A stretch of 64,000 bases of DNA from positions 2,598,832-2,662,831 of the forward strand of contig NC_084722.1 of the NCBI RefSeq assembly GCF_033807575.1. Direction: 5' to 3'. The notes below the pieces were generated by a model. The model did not search any database, was not told the origin of the DNA, and saw nothing but the letters and a program-made list of their open reading frames with translations. The translations under genes were made by a program, and so were the position numbers. Below are positions 60,601-64,000 of the stretch, in pieces (the first letter of the stretch is position 1; each line of letters begins with the position of its first letter). Source of the stretch: Cydia pomonella. Lineage: Eukaryota; Arthropoda; Insecta; Lepidoptera; Tortricidae.

Positions 60601-61448
60601 TTATCTGCCGATAATTTCCTATACTAATTTAAAATATTGACTTGACTATTAGCAAAGATAATTTGAAATAGAGGTGGATTGTCAAAGAAAACTTAGTAGC
60701 CACAGTAAGTTTTACTACCATCTTTCGACTCATGATTAAAACTTTTGGAACACCATTTGACTTTGATATCATTAGAGTATTATTCTTTCACTGATATGTG
60801 TTAAATATCAAAAAGTGGATCCATCTAATAGATCAAAGGCCAAATATGCCCGGTAAGATGGCCCCACTTTTTGATATTTAACAAATTTAACACATATCAG
60901 TGAAAGAATAAGGATCTAAGTCAAATGGCGTTCCAAAAGTTTGAGTCTAAAGGTGGCAGTAAATTTAGTGTGGATACAAAATTTTCTTTTACAAACCACC
61001 TCTATTTCAAATTTTCTTTGCTATTAGACAAGAACTTTTCGTCAACGTATGCGACTAATGACATGTTCTGGTGTTGGTTGAATGAATTCATGTCAAATCC
61101 TATGACATCCTTAAAAATCCAAACACCTCCACGCAGGTTGTAACCGTAATTATCCTTTACTAGGCCATCGGCGGCATCGGCCCCAAGCTCATCACCACCC
61201 TCGTGGTGTGGGGCTCCTACCCGCTGTACGGGGACACCCTCATCTTCAAGCGCGAGGACATCGCGGCGCTCCATCTCTTCGACGACAAACCCGTCGCCGC
61301 CCCCAAGACTCCAAGCTTGCAGCTCTCCTGCAACAATACCACAACTAATGATATCTTGAATGGCACTAACAGGTTTGGCTGTAGTTTGTCGCAATCTAAT
61401 ACGGCGTTAAAGGGTCTGATTAATTGTGAGTATGTCGCTAAGAGATAA
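40605..61448 (+). CDS. Indy-like (SLC13): SLC13-family Na+/carboxylate cotransporter (INDY-like), 13 coding exons
   Basis: Predicted 648-residue multi-pass plasma-membrane carrier. Family members move citrate, succinate and other di/tricarboxylates (some sulfate) into cells with Na+. CDS: 40686-40750, 43451-43598, 47050-47315, 51819-52019, 52655-52780, 53572-53697, 55032-55143, 55216-55307, 56230-56330, 57353-57445, 57936-58129, 60109-60246, 61164-61448. All junctions are GT/AG and phases agree (total 1,947 nt). Recognisable segments: TM1 LLIVLTPILLLPIPIR, ETNMMFMGGLMIAAGV, MWVSNAAATTMMVPIVEAIL (first SN motif, 177-179), SIAYASTLGGCGTLVGTATN (to 260), KIPWGLLFLLGGGFALAEGS, EFTSNVAIANLILPVL (second SN motif, 493-495) and PVGTPPNAIV (534-543). 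The C-tail carries N-glycosylation sequons (611, 612, 620), fitting an extracellular terminus. Odd points: SNA rather than SNT at motif 1, GTATN rather than GTGTN, and a shortened last membrane segment. The lineage-specific substrate cannot be read from sequence. Exon 1 is preceded by a 5' UTR piece from 40,605. Confidence 0.93.
40686..40750 (+). CDS. SLC13 coding exon 1
   Basis: Starts MSNGNAGDTTNHVENGINDE, a hydrophilic cytoplasmic N-terminus. The ATG context AAAATGT is acceptable. Donor CCG|GTAAGT; ends in phase 2 (residues 1-22). Confidence 0.85.
41107..41217 (+). mobile_element. LINE C-terminal fragment in intron 1
   Basis: Translates NFIANQILNAWNKLPSEVVK, then SCSVNQFKNNLGTLLK and a stop: the standard tail of CR1/L2-type LINE proteins. 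The following 3' UTR-like sequence runs to about 41,330. Confidence 0.8.
41364..41476. mobile_element. Foldback MITE family J, copy 2
   Basis: CTTGGTCCAATGTGCATTGC, GTCTCA and the inverted ACACATTGGACCGAGAAATT match the element at 39,775. It lies in intron 1. The frame crossing it (41,454-41,843) has no known pattern. Confidence 0.7.
41477..42350. other. Intron 1 sequence, nothing further recognised
   Basis: Two overlapping plus-strand frames (41,454-41,843 and 41,728-42,003) carry no recognisable domain or splice context. I see no other feature. Confidence 0.4.
42351..42623 (-). mobile_element. tRNA-derived SINE, family S1 copy 2
   Basis: Complement of the unit at 48,010: box-A-like TGGTCTAGTGGG, box-B-like GGGTTCAAATCCTGG, then CTTACTGTGAGACTTAGTCA and an AT-rich TATTTATTTATTTA tail. 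Inserted in SLC13 intron 1. Confidence 0.88.
42648..42992. mobile_element. hAT-like MITE family C, copy 2, with target duplication
   Basis: The ends CAAAGCTCGGAACTGGTT and (inverted) CAAGGCACGGAAACGCGTT are flanked by a perfect 8-bp duplication CTAGTTAC (42,640-42,647 and 42,993-43,000). Internal ACCGGTTTTTATTGCTCTAA is shared with 10,875-11,086. No coding capacity. Confidence 0.85.
43060..43214. mobile_element. Foldback element, 35-bp arms, intron 1
   Basis: AGGTATATCTAGTCCTGTAA at the left (continuing TTAGTTTATGTAGCT) is mirrored at the right by AGCTATGTAAACTAATTACA followed by GGACTAGATATACCT. Only two bases differ between the arms. Confidence 0.75.
43451..43598 (+). CDS. SLC13 coding exon 2
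   Basis: Residues 22-71: basic loop then KQRIQLFLSIYWKSLLIVLT, a typical SLC13 lead-in, and the first membrane span ending PIPIRNNEP. Acceptor TCTTTTCCAG, donor CCG|GTAAGT, phase 0. Confidence 0.92.
43759..43856. repeat. Left arm of perfect 98-bp inverted repeat
   Basis: All 98 bases are the exact complement of 46,367-46,464. The arm runs from ATAAATTACAGTTTTCTGTA to GAGTTGGGCGTGCAGCG. It lies in SLC13 intron 2. Confidence 0.95.
44095..44172. repeat. Hairpin sequence
   Basis: GACTTTACCTACTACAATTC...TTTTCTCATTC is followed after five bases by GAATGAGAAAAGTAGGTATG and AATTGTAGGTAAAGTC. The two arms are of about 35 bp with small indels, which marks a foldback element. Confidence 0.7.
44278..44624. 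mobile_element. Dispersed repeat GGCCAAGTGCGAGTCGGATT
   Basis: Begins CGGCCAAGTGCGAGTCGGAT and ends TTTTGCCATTTGGCTACGGA followed by ACCCTAAAA. The start recurs at 57,495 and the end at 34,940. A common type of interspersed repeat in moths (from memory); class uncertain. Confidence 0.65.
44625..44960 (+). mobile_element. tRNA-derived SINE, family S2
   Basis: The tRNA-like head has box A TGGCCTAGGGGTA, CGACTTGCAATCCGGAGGTC and box B GGATTCAAACCCC. The body includes TTTACCAGTCGCTTTTCGGT, CATCGTGAGGAAACC and GGCAAAATGCCGGGACAATG. I recognise the architecture as a widespread lepidopteran SINE. It sits directly after the preceding repeat. Confidence 0.9.
44961..46170. other. Intron 2 sequence, short G-run and C-rich patch
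   Basis: Holds several frames without known domains (45,249-45,557 among them) and a (G)9 run followed by CAGCTGCCCC near 46,122-46,140. No gene is supported. Confidence 0.4.
46174..46366. repeat. Tandem repeat, 93-bp unit, two full copies plus part
   Basis: GACGCCACGCTGCACGCC begins at 46,174 and 46,267, and its first part at 46,360: exact 93-bp spacing. Each unit contains AACGCTCCGCTTCGAGCGTC and a CACTCAGGCCTTACACTTAG segment. The third start runs into the right arm of the 98-bp inverted repeat. Confidence 0.9.
46367..46464. repeat. Right arm of perfect 98-bp inverted repeat
   Basis: Exact complement of 43,759-43,856; see that entry. Confidence 0.95.
46491..46697. mobile_element. Foldback MITE with TAA duplication
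   Basis: The left end TGGCCTGTTTCACAAAGTCC and the inverted right end CGGCCTATTTCGCAATGTCT are imperfect inverted repeats flanked by TAA (46,488-46,490 and 46,698-46,700), consistent with PIF/Harbinger-type MITEs. Confidence 0.7.
47050..47315 (+). CDS. SLC13 coding exon 3
   Basis: Residues 72-160: CMYVVLIMATYWVLELLPLP, then VTSMLPIVLFPTMGILDSDK, then ETNMMFMGGLMIAAGVQHSK. These are membrane spans 2-3 and the first part of the transport core. Acceptor TCATTTCAG, donor AAG|GTAAG, ends in phase 2. Confidence 0.95.
47404..47511. mobile_element. hAT-type foldback MITE, family M1 copy 3
   Basis: CATGTTGGCTGAACG...GTTCGGCCAACACTG with the shared core, flanked by a perfect 8-bp duplication GTAAGGAC (47,396-47,403 and 47,512-47,519). 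In intron 3. Confidence 0.9.
47730..47790. repeat. Short direct duplication
   Basis: AACCTATCCCAGTAATTAGC is repeated immediately (about 47,738 and 47,762), a 24-bp tandem pair. Confidence 0.75.
47809..48000 (+). repeat. Dispersed repeat 'GCCATCTTGTGG' family, copy 2
   Basis: Counterpart of 5,809-6,014 in the opposite orientation; the shared blocks are listed there. In intron 3. Confidence 0.7.
48010..48272 (+). mobile_element. tRNA-derived SINE, family S1 copy 3
   Basis: ACGACCGGTCTGGCCTAGTG head, GGGTTCAAATCCTGG box B, TTGAGCTTACTGTGGGACTT and a TATTTATTTATTA tail. Immediately followed by the LINE reading frame. Confidence 0.9.
48286..51126 (+). mobile_element. 5'-truncated non-LTR retrotransposon (LINE), endonuclease part plus intact reverse transcriptase frame
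   Basis: One open frame of 882 codons including the stop (48,286-50,931). N-terminal part is from an APE-type endonuclease: GILRGRPYGGVGIL upstream of the first ATG (48,520), then ITVYMPTAS, LVLGDFNADP, SWLDHCLATES and VDWTDHRPIYVEL. The reverse transcriptase follows: GKSPGLDGLTVEHI, NYRPIALANI, LDLSKAFDRVDH, GVRQGGSMSPALFSVYMDGL and the catalytic YADD (50,266-50,277), then VKYLGHILLSSL. A 3' UTR with ATTTAATTT repeats ends AATAAATTT plus an (ATTC)n tail (about 51,088-51,126). The frame has no stop or frameshift, so the copy is young, but the 5' end (gag-like ORF1 and endonuclease start) is missing. It most resembles the CR1/jockey group. It lies in SLC13 intron 3. Confidence 0.93.
51143..51180. 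repeat. Short fragment of the GCCATCTTGTGG family
   Basis: CTCCTGTGCTGCCCTCTACA is also seen at 61,849-61,870 and, complemented, in the copy near 5,840. Confidence 0.5.
51324..51722. mobile_element. MITE with TTA duplication (Harbinger-like)
   Basis: The ends are inverted: GAGCATTTTCACATTG at the left and AATGTGAAAACGCTC at the right, with ATCCGATATCGG on both sides. It is flanked by TTA (51,321-51,323 and 51,723-51,725). The interior has other CGATATCGG copies. Located just upstream of SLC13 exon 4. Confidence 0.8.
51819..52019 (+). CDS. SLC13 coding exon 4
   Basis: Residues 160-227: NFGLTFVTMFISMWVSNAAA followed by TTMMVPIVEAILEVLESQG, holding the first sodium/substrate loop, here S-N-A at 177-179. 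The rest is a long charged cytoplasmic loop (KRPENGKEVKAKDEKTDEE). Donor A|GTGAGT, ends in phase 2. Confidence 0.95.
52655..52780 (+). CDS. SLC13 coding exon 5
   Basis: Residues 227-269: SDITICYYLSIAYASTLGGC and GTLVGTATNSAFKGIFD, the conserved SLC13 glycine-rich segment. C251 (GGC) and A258 (GTA) replace residues I expect to be Thr and Gly in animal relatives. Donor CAG|GTGAG. Confidence 0.95.
53572..53697 (+). CDS. SLC13 coding exon 6
   Basis: Residues 269-311: EFPEIHHAVNFFYFMAYSTP then PMILMQLLVWVSLQVTFMGM. A central membrane span. Donor CAG|GTCAGT, phase 2. Confidence 0.95.
54315..54480 (-). mobile_element. Putative LINE 3' end with (GATA)n tail
   Basis: On the minus strand the sequence ends in TATC repeats (54,324-54,338 on the plus strand as GATAGATAGATA) after a non-coding AT-rich 3' UTR. 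Called by analogy with the LINE tails elsewhere; no diagnostic protein part. Confidence 0.4.
54581..54631. repeat. (TA)n microsatellite, about 50 bp
   Basis: Uninterrupted TA dinucleotides in SLC13 intron 6, after a poly-A run. Likely length-variable. Confidence 0.95.
54861..54970 (+). pseudogene. Decayed tandem duplicate of the exon 7 acceptor
   Basis: This unit is repeated, about 111 bp downstream, by the true exon 7 region. Both contain AGTCGAAAATAAG, a poly-T tract with TTTCGACTTT, CATAATGTTTCAG and then the first codons of the exon. In this upstream copy the exon would read RPNSKAAKKV and then a TAG stop where the real exon has CAG (Gln). It has no donor site and cannot contribute coding sequence. 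Confidence 0.85.
55032..55143 (+). CDS. SLC13 coding exon 7
   Basis: Residues 311-348: RPNSEAAKKVQLASGSKATM, then KVINEKYKSLGPATFHEK, a hydrophilic cytoplasmic loop. Acceptor ATGTTTCAG is duplicated upstream (54,912-54,920), but only this copy keeps the frame open. Donor AAG|GTACG, phase 0. Confidence 0.93.
55216..55307 (+). CDS. SLC13 coding exon 8
   Basis: Residues 349-379: VSGGLFILAVFMYIFRKPGF then MPGWADLLTTM. The acceptor is TTTATAG at 55,215. A CAG seven bases further on would break the frame, so it is rejected. Donor AT|GTAAGT. Confidence 0.9.
55615..55690. mobile_element. CR1-like LINE 3' end fragment
   Basis: Complement of the family end: poly-T, TACCACGTCGGTAGCAAACA, AGCATACGACCCGCCTGATG. 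It stands inverted to the end of the repeat H copy that follows. Confidence 0.65.
55691..56045 (+). mobile_element. Repeat H (LINE-associated), copy 3
   Basis: Contains the conserved small frame MGIVNVISLCVVGHSAADVI to NNTRPYS (about 55,727-55,868), then GTTGTGTTCCTGCCG, GAGTAAGGTTGCCAGAGCTC and the CR1-like 3' end (GCGGGCCGTATGCTTGTTTG) with an AAATAAATAAATAAA tail. In SLC13 intron 8. Confidence 0.75.
56230..56330 (+). CDS. SLC13 coding exon 9
   Basis: Residues 379-413: MKVKDGVTSMFIVVLMFILP then MSMDFLKFFSASAS. Acceptor TTGTTCTAG, donor CAT|GTAAGG, ends in phase 1. Confidence 0.93.
56345..56680 (-). repeat. Dispersed repeat E, copy 2
   Basis: Complement of 8,810-9,190; the shared blocks are listed there. 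In SLC13 intron 9. Confidence 0.7.
56729..56771. mobile_element. Remnant of hAT-type MITE M1
   Basis: CCAGTGTTGGGCAACAACAA and AATTAACGTTCGGGCAACAC retain only the two ends of the M1 palindrome; the centre is deleted. Confidence 0.55.
56841..56950. mobile_element. MITE family G, single end
   Basis: CATAGAGAAATAAGTAAGCA, TAGAGTGCTAGCTCC, CATACATCAGTTTTCTTTCT and GTAGTCGACATCTAGCGTTA match one arm of 24,041-24,433. Confidence 0.7.
57353..57445 (+). CDS. SLC13 coding exon 10
   Basis: Residues 413-444: EELAKSKPSPGVVTWNILKE then KIPWGLLFLLG, the start of the second transport core. Acceptor ATTTTCAG, donor CTGG|GTAAC, phase 1. Confidence 0.95.
57490..57890. mobile_element. Dispersed repeat starting GGCCAAGTGCGAGTCGGATT
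   Basis: The start matches 44,278; further matches are weak. The remainder of intron 10 holds nothing else I can name. Confidence 0.5.
57936..58129 (+). CDS. SLC13 coding exon 11
   Basis: Residues 444-508: GGFALAEGSKATGLSAMIGS, PPYVVLLVVVVVTQFITEFT and SNVAIANLILPVLANM. Contains the second SN motif (S493, N494, V495). GC content is much higher than in the flanking intron. Donor ATG|GTGAGT, phase 0. Confidence 0.95.
58869..59044. repeat. Minisatellite, 22-bp unit, first segment
   Basis: Eight units of the form GTCGCCATTGTGGCGCTAATAA with point differences, at exact 22-bp spacing from 58,869. Related degenerate units resume at about 59,785-59,965, beyond a LINE. Confidence 0.9.
59090..59785 (-). 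mobile_element. 5'-truncated LINE inserted in the minisatellite
   Basis: The minus-strand frame (59,261-59,830) contains ILKTVYFSYFESIIRYCIEV, WGN, LLLQKKALRIITG and FIHFNNSLNNIAIKIFNKLS, the conserved C-terminal layout of CR1/jockey-type LINE proteins. The 3' end (minus strand) is a (TCTGAA)n tail at 59,090-59,113. The first ~20 codons of the frame translate minisatellite sequence, so the LINE starts near 59,780. Only the region after the reverse transcriptase core is present. Confidence 0.85.
59786..59965. repeat. Minisatellite, 22-bp unit, second segment
   Basis: Degenerate AATAAGTCGCCATTGTGG-type units (for example near 59,785, 59,885, 59,915 and 59,942). Same family as 58,869-59,044. 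Confidence 0.75.
60109..60246 (+). CDS. SLC13 coding exon 12
   Basis: Residues 509-554: KMDPRYLMIPATLACSMAFH then MPVGTPPNAIVAGVAHIPTS. TPPN at 537-540 is a hallmark of the family. Acceptor TTTTATAG, donor ATG|GTAAGC, phase 0. Confidence 0.95.
60340..60420 (+). mobile_element. CR1-like LINE 3' end fragment
   Basis: GATGTTCCAGGTGTCCATGG, TTGCTTACCATCAGAC and CGTTTGCCTCCTATAACCAT belong to the 3' end family seen at 24,546 and elsewhere. Confidence 0.55.
60640..61035. mobile_element. MITE family F, full-length foldback copy
   Basis: The left arm (GCAAAGATAATTTGAAATAG, AGGTGGATTGTCAAAGAAAA, TAGCCACAGTAAG, TGATATGTGTTAAATATCAA) is mirrored by the right arm with few differences; arms exceed 150 bp. 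It lies about 130 bp before the last SLC13 exon, within intron 12. Confidence 0.88.
61164..61448 (+). CDS. SLC13 coding exon 13 (last coding exon)
   Basis: Residues 555-648 and stop TAA. AIGGIGPKLITTLVVWGSYP is the last membrane segment, shorter than the AIAGIGP... spans I know in relatives. It is followed by a soluble tail with CNNTTTND and NGTN sequons. Acceptor TTTACTAG. The first half of the exon is GC-rich, the tail is not. Confidence 0.9.
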   Translation, partial: AIGGIGPKLITTLVVWGSYPLYGDTLIFKREDIAALHLFDDKPVAAPKTPSLQLSCNNTTTNDILNGTNRFGCSLSQSNTALKGLINCEYVAKR

Positions 61449-62396
61449 TTTAAGGTTTCAGAAGGATTTGCTGAAGTTTTAGGGCAGGGGTCATCGAATG
61501 GCGGACGGCGGTCCGCACCAGGACCGCTGACCTATTTTGTGCTGTACGTTACATTTGAAACTGATTGGTGACCCCTGGTAGGGTCTAGCTTGTATAAATC
61601 GAATACTTAAACTTGACCTTTAAACTACTATCCTCCTGAGTCCCTGTCATTTTTGCAGTTTTGAATATGGAATCTTATTCCATTATAGTTCAAAATTCGA
61701 TTTGAATTTGTCCTTTTAAAAGGACATCGGGACTTAGGAGGCTATATAGACCACGCACTCTCTGTTGAGCGTTGTAAGCTCTGCCACCTTGTGGCTTACA
61801 TCGGAAATTCAATCTTGGCATTGCCACTTTGCGATAGTAAACAGAGGGCTCCTGTGCTGCCCTCTACAGTTCGGATACGCATCCTATAAGACTATGTGAC
61901 ATTACAATAAAACTCGAAATCCATTGTTACTTAATTATATAATTTTAAGTATCTAACATTCTTTCTGATACTCGATGTGAACGGGCCTATTTGAGTTAAA
62001 ATATTTTCTCATAATTAAAATGTCAAGTTTCATTCTTACCAAAATATTTATTTCTACACCAAAGACCCTTTAAGCAAATCAATTTGGAACAAATTGTAGT
62101 TTCTGTACGAAAAACCACCACGATTAGTATGTAAAATATTAGAAATAACTACTACTTGCAACCAAAACATTTCTTTTACGATCTAAAAATATTTTACGAA
62201 GAAATGAAGAACTGTAGAACTACAGGTCCATTCACAAGAGCATGAATGGAACGAATGAGCGAATGGAAATATCTGTGTGTCATATTAACCAATAAAATGG
62301 CGGCTTTGACTGCATACCGATACACGTCACTCACACAATAAAACTTTCGTTCACTCCATTCGTGCCAGCTTTCGTGAATCAACCTTTTATCGGGAA
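61449..62396. other. SLC13 3' UTR and flank
   Basis: An AATAAA at 61,906-61,911 is the most plausible near poly-A signal. A fragment of the GCCATCTTGTGG repeat lies at 61,761-61,880, so the mature 3' end may be elsewhere. Confidence 0.5.
61761..61880. repeat. Dispersed repeat 'GCCATCTTGTGG' family, copy 3 (diverged)
   Basis: CTCTGCCACCTTGTGGCTTA, CATCGGAA and CTCCTGTGCTGCCCTCTACA match parts of 5,809 and 47,809. Confidence 0.55.
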
Positions 62397-62551
62397 CAGT
62401 GTTGGCCGAACGTTAATTAGAATTGACCATATTGAAAATCAACCATTACAAATTGAACCGTAAATCGTAACGGACGGTTACAGTTTAAGGTTCAATTTGT
62501 AATGGTAAAATTTCAATATGTTCAATTCTAATTAACGTTCAACCAACACTG
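62397..62551. mobile_element. hAT-type foldback MITE, family M1 copy 4 (longer form)
   Basis: CAGTGTTGGCCGAACGTTAA...TTAACGTTCAACCAACACTG palindrome with an extra inverted CATATTGAAAAT segment, so it is longer than the other copies. The flanks ATCGGGAA and ATTTGGAA are 6/8 identical, a decayed 8-bp duplication. Confidence 0.85.
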
Positions 62552-63058
62552 ATTTGGAAAAATCATATGAAATATCCCGGTAGACATTTTCGCAAAGAAA
62601 TCACATATAAATGCCTAGATTTTGGCATCAATTTTCTATGCATTGAACAAGCATTTTGTATAGGGAACGGACAATTTAATTTGTTTTCTTATTCAAATAA
62701 TTTCAATGGGATACATTTTATATATTTTTGTATTCATGTACAAAGGTAAACTTCCCTTCCCTTCCCTTTTAGGGAAATCGTCTAGTTAAGACATTCATTG
62801 CCAGCAACCCGTCAGGCGGGCGCTCAGTCCGCAGTCGCTTTTTGCTACATACGGGTTTTCACGTGTTATCGGCTTGCTATCTCGCTTGTAGCGCGTAGCA
62901 GTCGCTGGCATTGAATGTGTTAACATTTGCATGAATGTTTGAAATCAAGGAAAACAAAAATAAGGGAAATATTATATGCTGCATGTTTTTTTTGTATATT
63001 TGGACGTAGCAAAACGGTTCCACCATCAAAAAGTCTATCGACTTGTTTTTGACAGAAA
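62552..63058. other. Non-coding, nothing recognised
   Basis: A CTTCC-type short repeat (CTTCCCTTCCCTTCC) lies near 62,752. No gene. Confidence 0.4.
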
Positions 63059-63360
63059 GCATAAAGTACTCACTCCATTCATTTGTTTTCTTACTAAAAC
63101 GGGTGTCGCGACTGACGAAAAGTGCTCAACAATTTACAACTAGTATGATAAGCAGAAGGAGTTCCGGTTAATCCGGTTATAATTTTAGCTGAAAATCGTT
63201 GAGCATTAGACTTTCCGTTCGTGGCGACATCTATTCCGCTAACTCCGCTAAATCCGCTACTCGACGCTAGATGTCGCCTACGAAAATAATAAGCGTTTTG
63301 GTAAGAAAACTGATGTGTGACTGATGGAGTGAGCACTCTATGCTTACTTATTTCTCTATG
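63059..63360. mobile_element. MITE family G, nearly complete copy 2
   Basis: The right arm (CTCGACGCTAGATGTCGCC, AATAATAAGCGTTTTGGTAA, ATGCTTACTTATTTCTCTAT) matches 24,041-24,433 well; the left arm is partly deleted (GCATAAAGTACTCACTCC, TTTTCTTACTAAAACG). The centre (AGTGCTCAACAATTT...TTGAGCATTAGACTTTCCG) is shared. Confidence 0.8.
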
Positions 63361-64000
63361 CAGAAAGTTAGAAATGTTATGGGTACTTTTTTCTAAATAT
63401 GTCCATTATGTAAAAAGAAAAATTACATCATGCCCACCGACACAGCGGTCAAATCAAGTCTGTTACTGCCGTGCATTGTACCTCTCAAACGCATGGACCG
63501 ATTTTTAGAATGCGGTTTACGGGAAACAGAGTTTCCTTGCGATGGTTCTTAGCTATGTTTGATAGAAATCGATCCAGCAGTTTGAAGAGTATCAGCTCTT
63601 TTCCTAAATGATGTAAGGCATTTTTGTGCATAGGGTTTTTTTAATTATTATTAATTTAATAGTTTTTCAATTCCATATGAGCATAAACTAACACCTTCGA
63701 CGTTCTCTAATTGCATTTTATACAGGTCTACGAGTAATAGCTTAGTTATTACTTTTTGATACAGTTTTTTTTCATTAAGCAACAGTTTACAAGATGATTA
63801 TAGAGTCAGACCAAGCTAAGTTTGCAGCGATGTTAATATCACAGACGGTGCAAGTGTTGTTTTAAATATCAACCTTCTATGAAATTATGGTGTTTACTTA
63901 ACACTTACACTGTCTTATCTCCAAAAAGGCAAAATGTTGATTTATATATTTCGACCCATGTTTTCTATGGCTTTAAAATAAAATTTGTTTACATGATCTG
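63361..64000. other. Non-coding, nothing recognised
   Basis: No supported gene, RNA or repeat boundary to the end of the window. Confidence 0.45.

Overview
The window looks like nuclear DNA of a moth or butterfly (Lepidoptera). It is AT-rich and intron-rich, with GC-rich coding exons bounded by GT/AG splice sites. It carries several repeat types I recognise from lepidopteran genomes: tRNA-derived SINEs, CR1/jockey- and RTE-like LINE ends with short tandem tails, and foldback MITEs. There is no operon structure, no CRISPR array and no rRNA or tRNA gene that I can support.

One complete protein-coding gene is clear. On the + strand, 40,605-61,448 holds a 13-coding-exon SLC13-family transporter of the INDY / Na+-dicarboxylate-citrate type. 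Joining the exons gives one frame of 1,947 nt (648 residues) with matching splice phases throughout. A small two-exon THAP-domain gene or relic (78 residues) lies just upstream at 39,080-39,673. A possible first coding exon of a divergent minus-strand gene lies at 37,981-38,011.

Region 1-37 kb is mostly intergenic or deep-intronic. It holds a 57-bp minisatellite (3.87-4.15 kb), foldback elements with TA, TAA or 8-bp target-site duplications, SINEs and many LINE ends. A composite hAT-like element (31,929-36,217) has a perfect 8-bp duplication and is filled with three unrelated LINE relics. Region 40-61.5 kb is the SLC13 gene. Its introns contain more of the same families, including a long LINE reading frame (48,286-50,931), a perfect 98-bp inverted repeat (43,759-43,856 / 46,367-46,464), a decayed tandem duplicate of the exon 7 acceptor, and a 22-bp minisatellite split by a LINE. 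Region 61.5-64 kb is 3' flank with three repeat copies.

The biology is a plasma-membrane carboxylate transporter gene in a repeat-dense setting. I see no new multi-gene system. The most unusual observations are substitutions at SLC13 substrate/sodium motifs, the THAP relic lacking one zinc ligand, the perfect 98-bp inverted repeat, and the composite hAT element.
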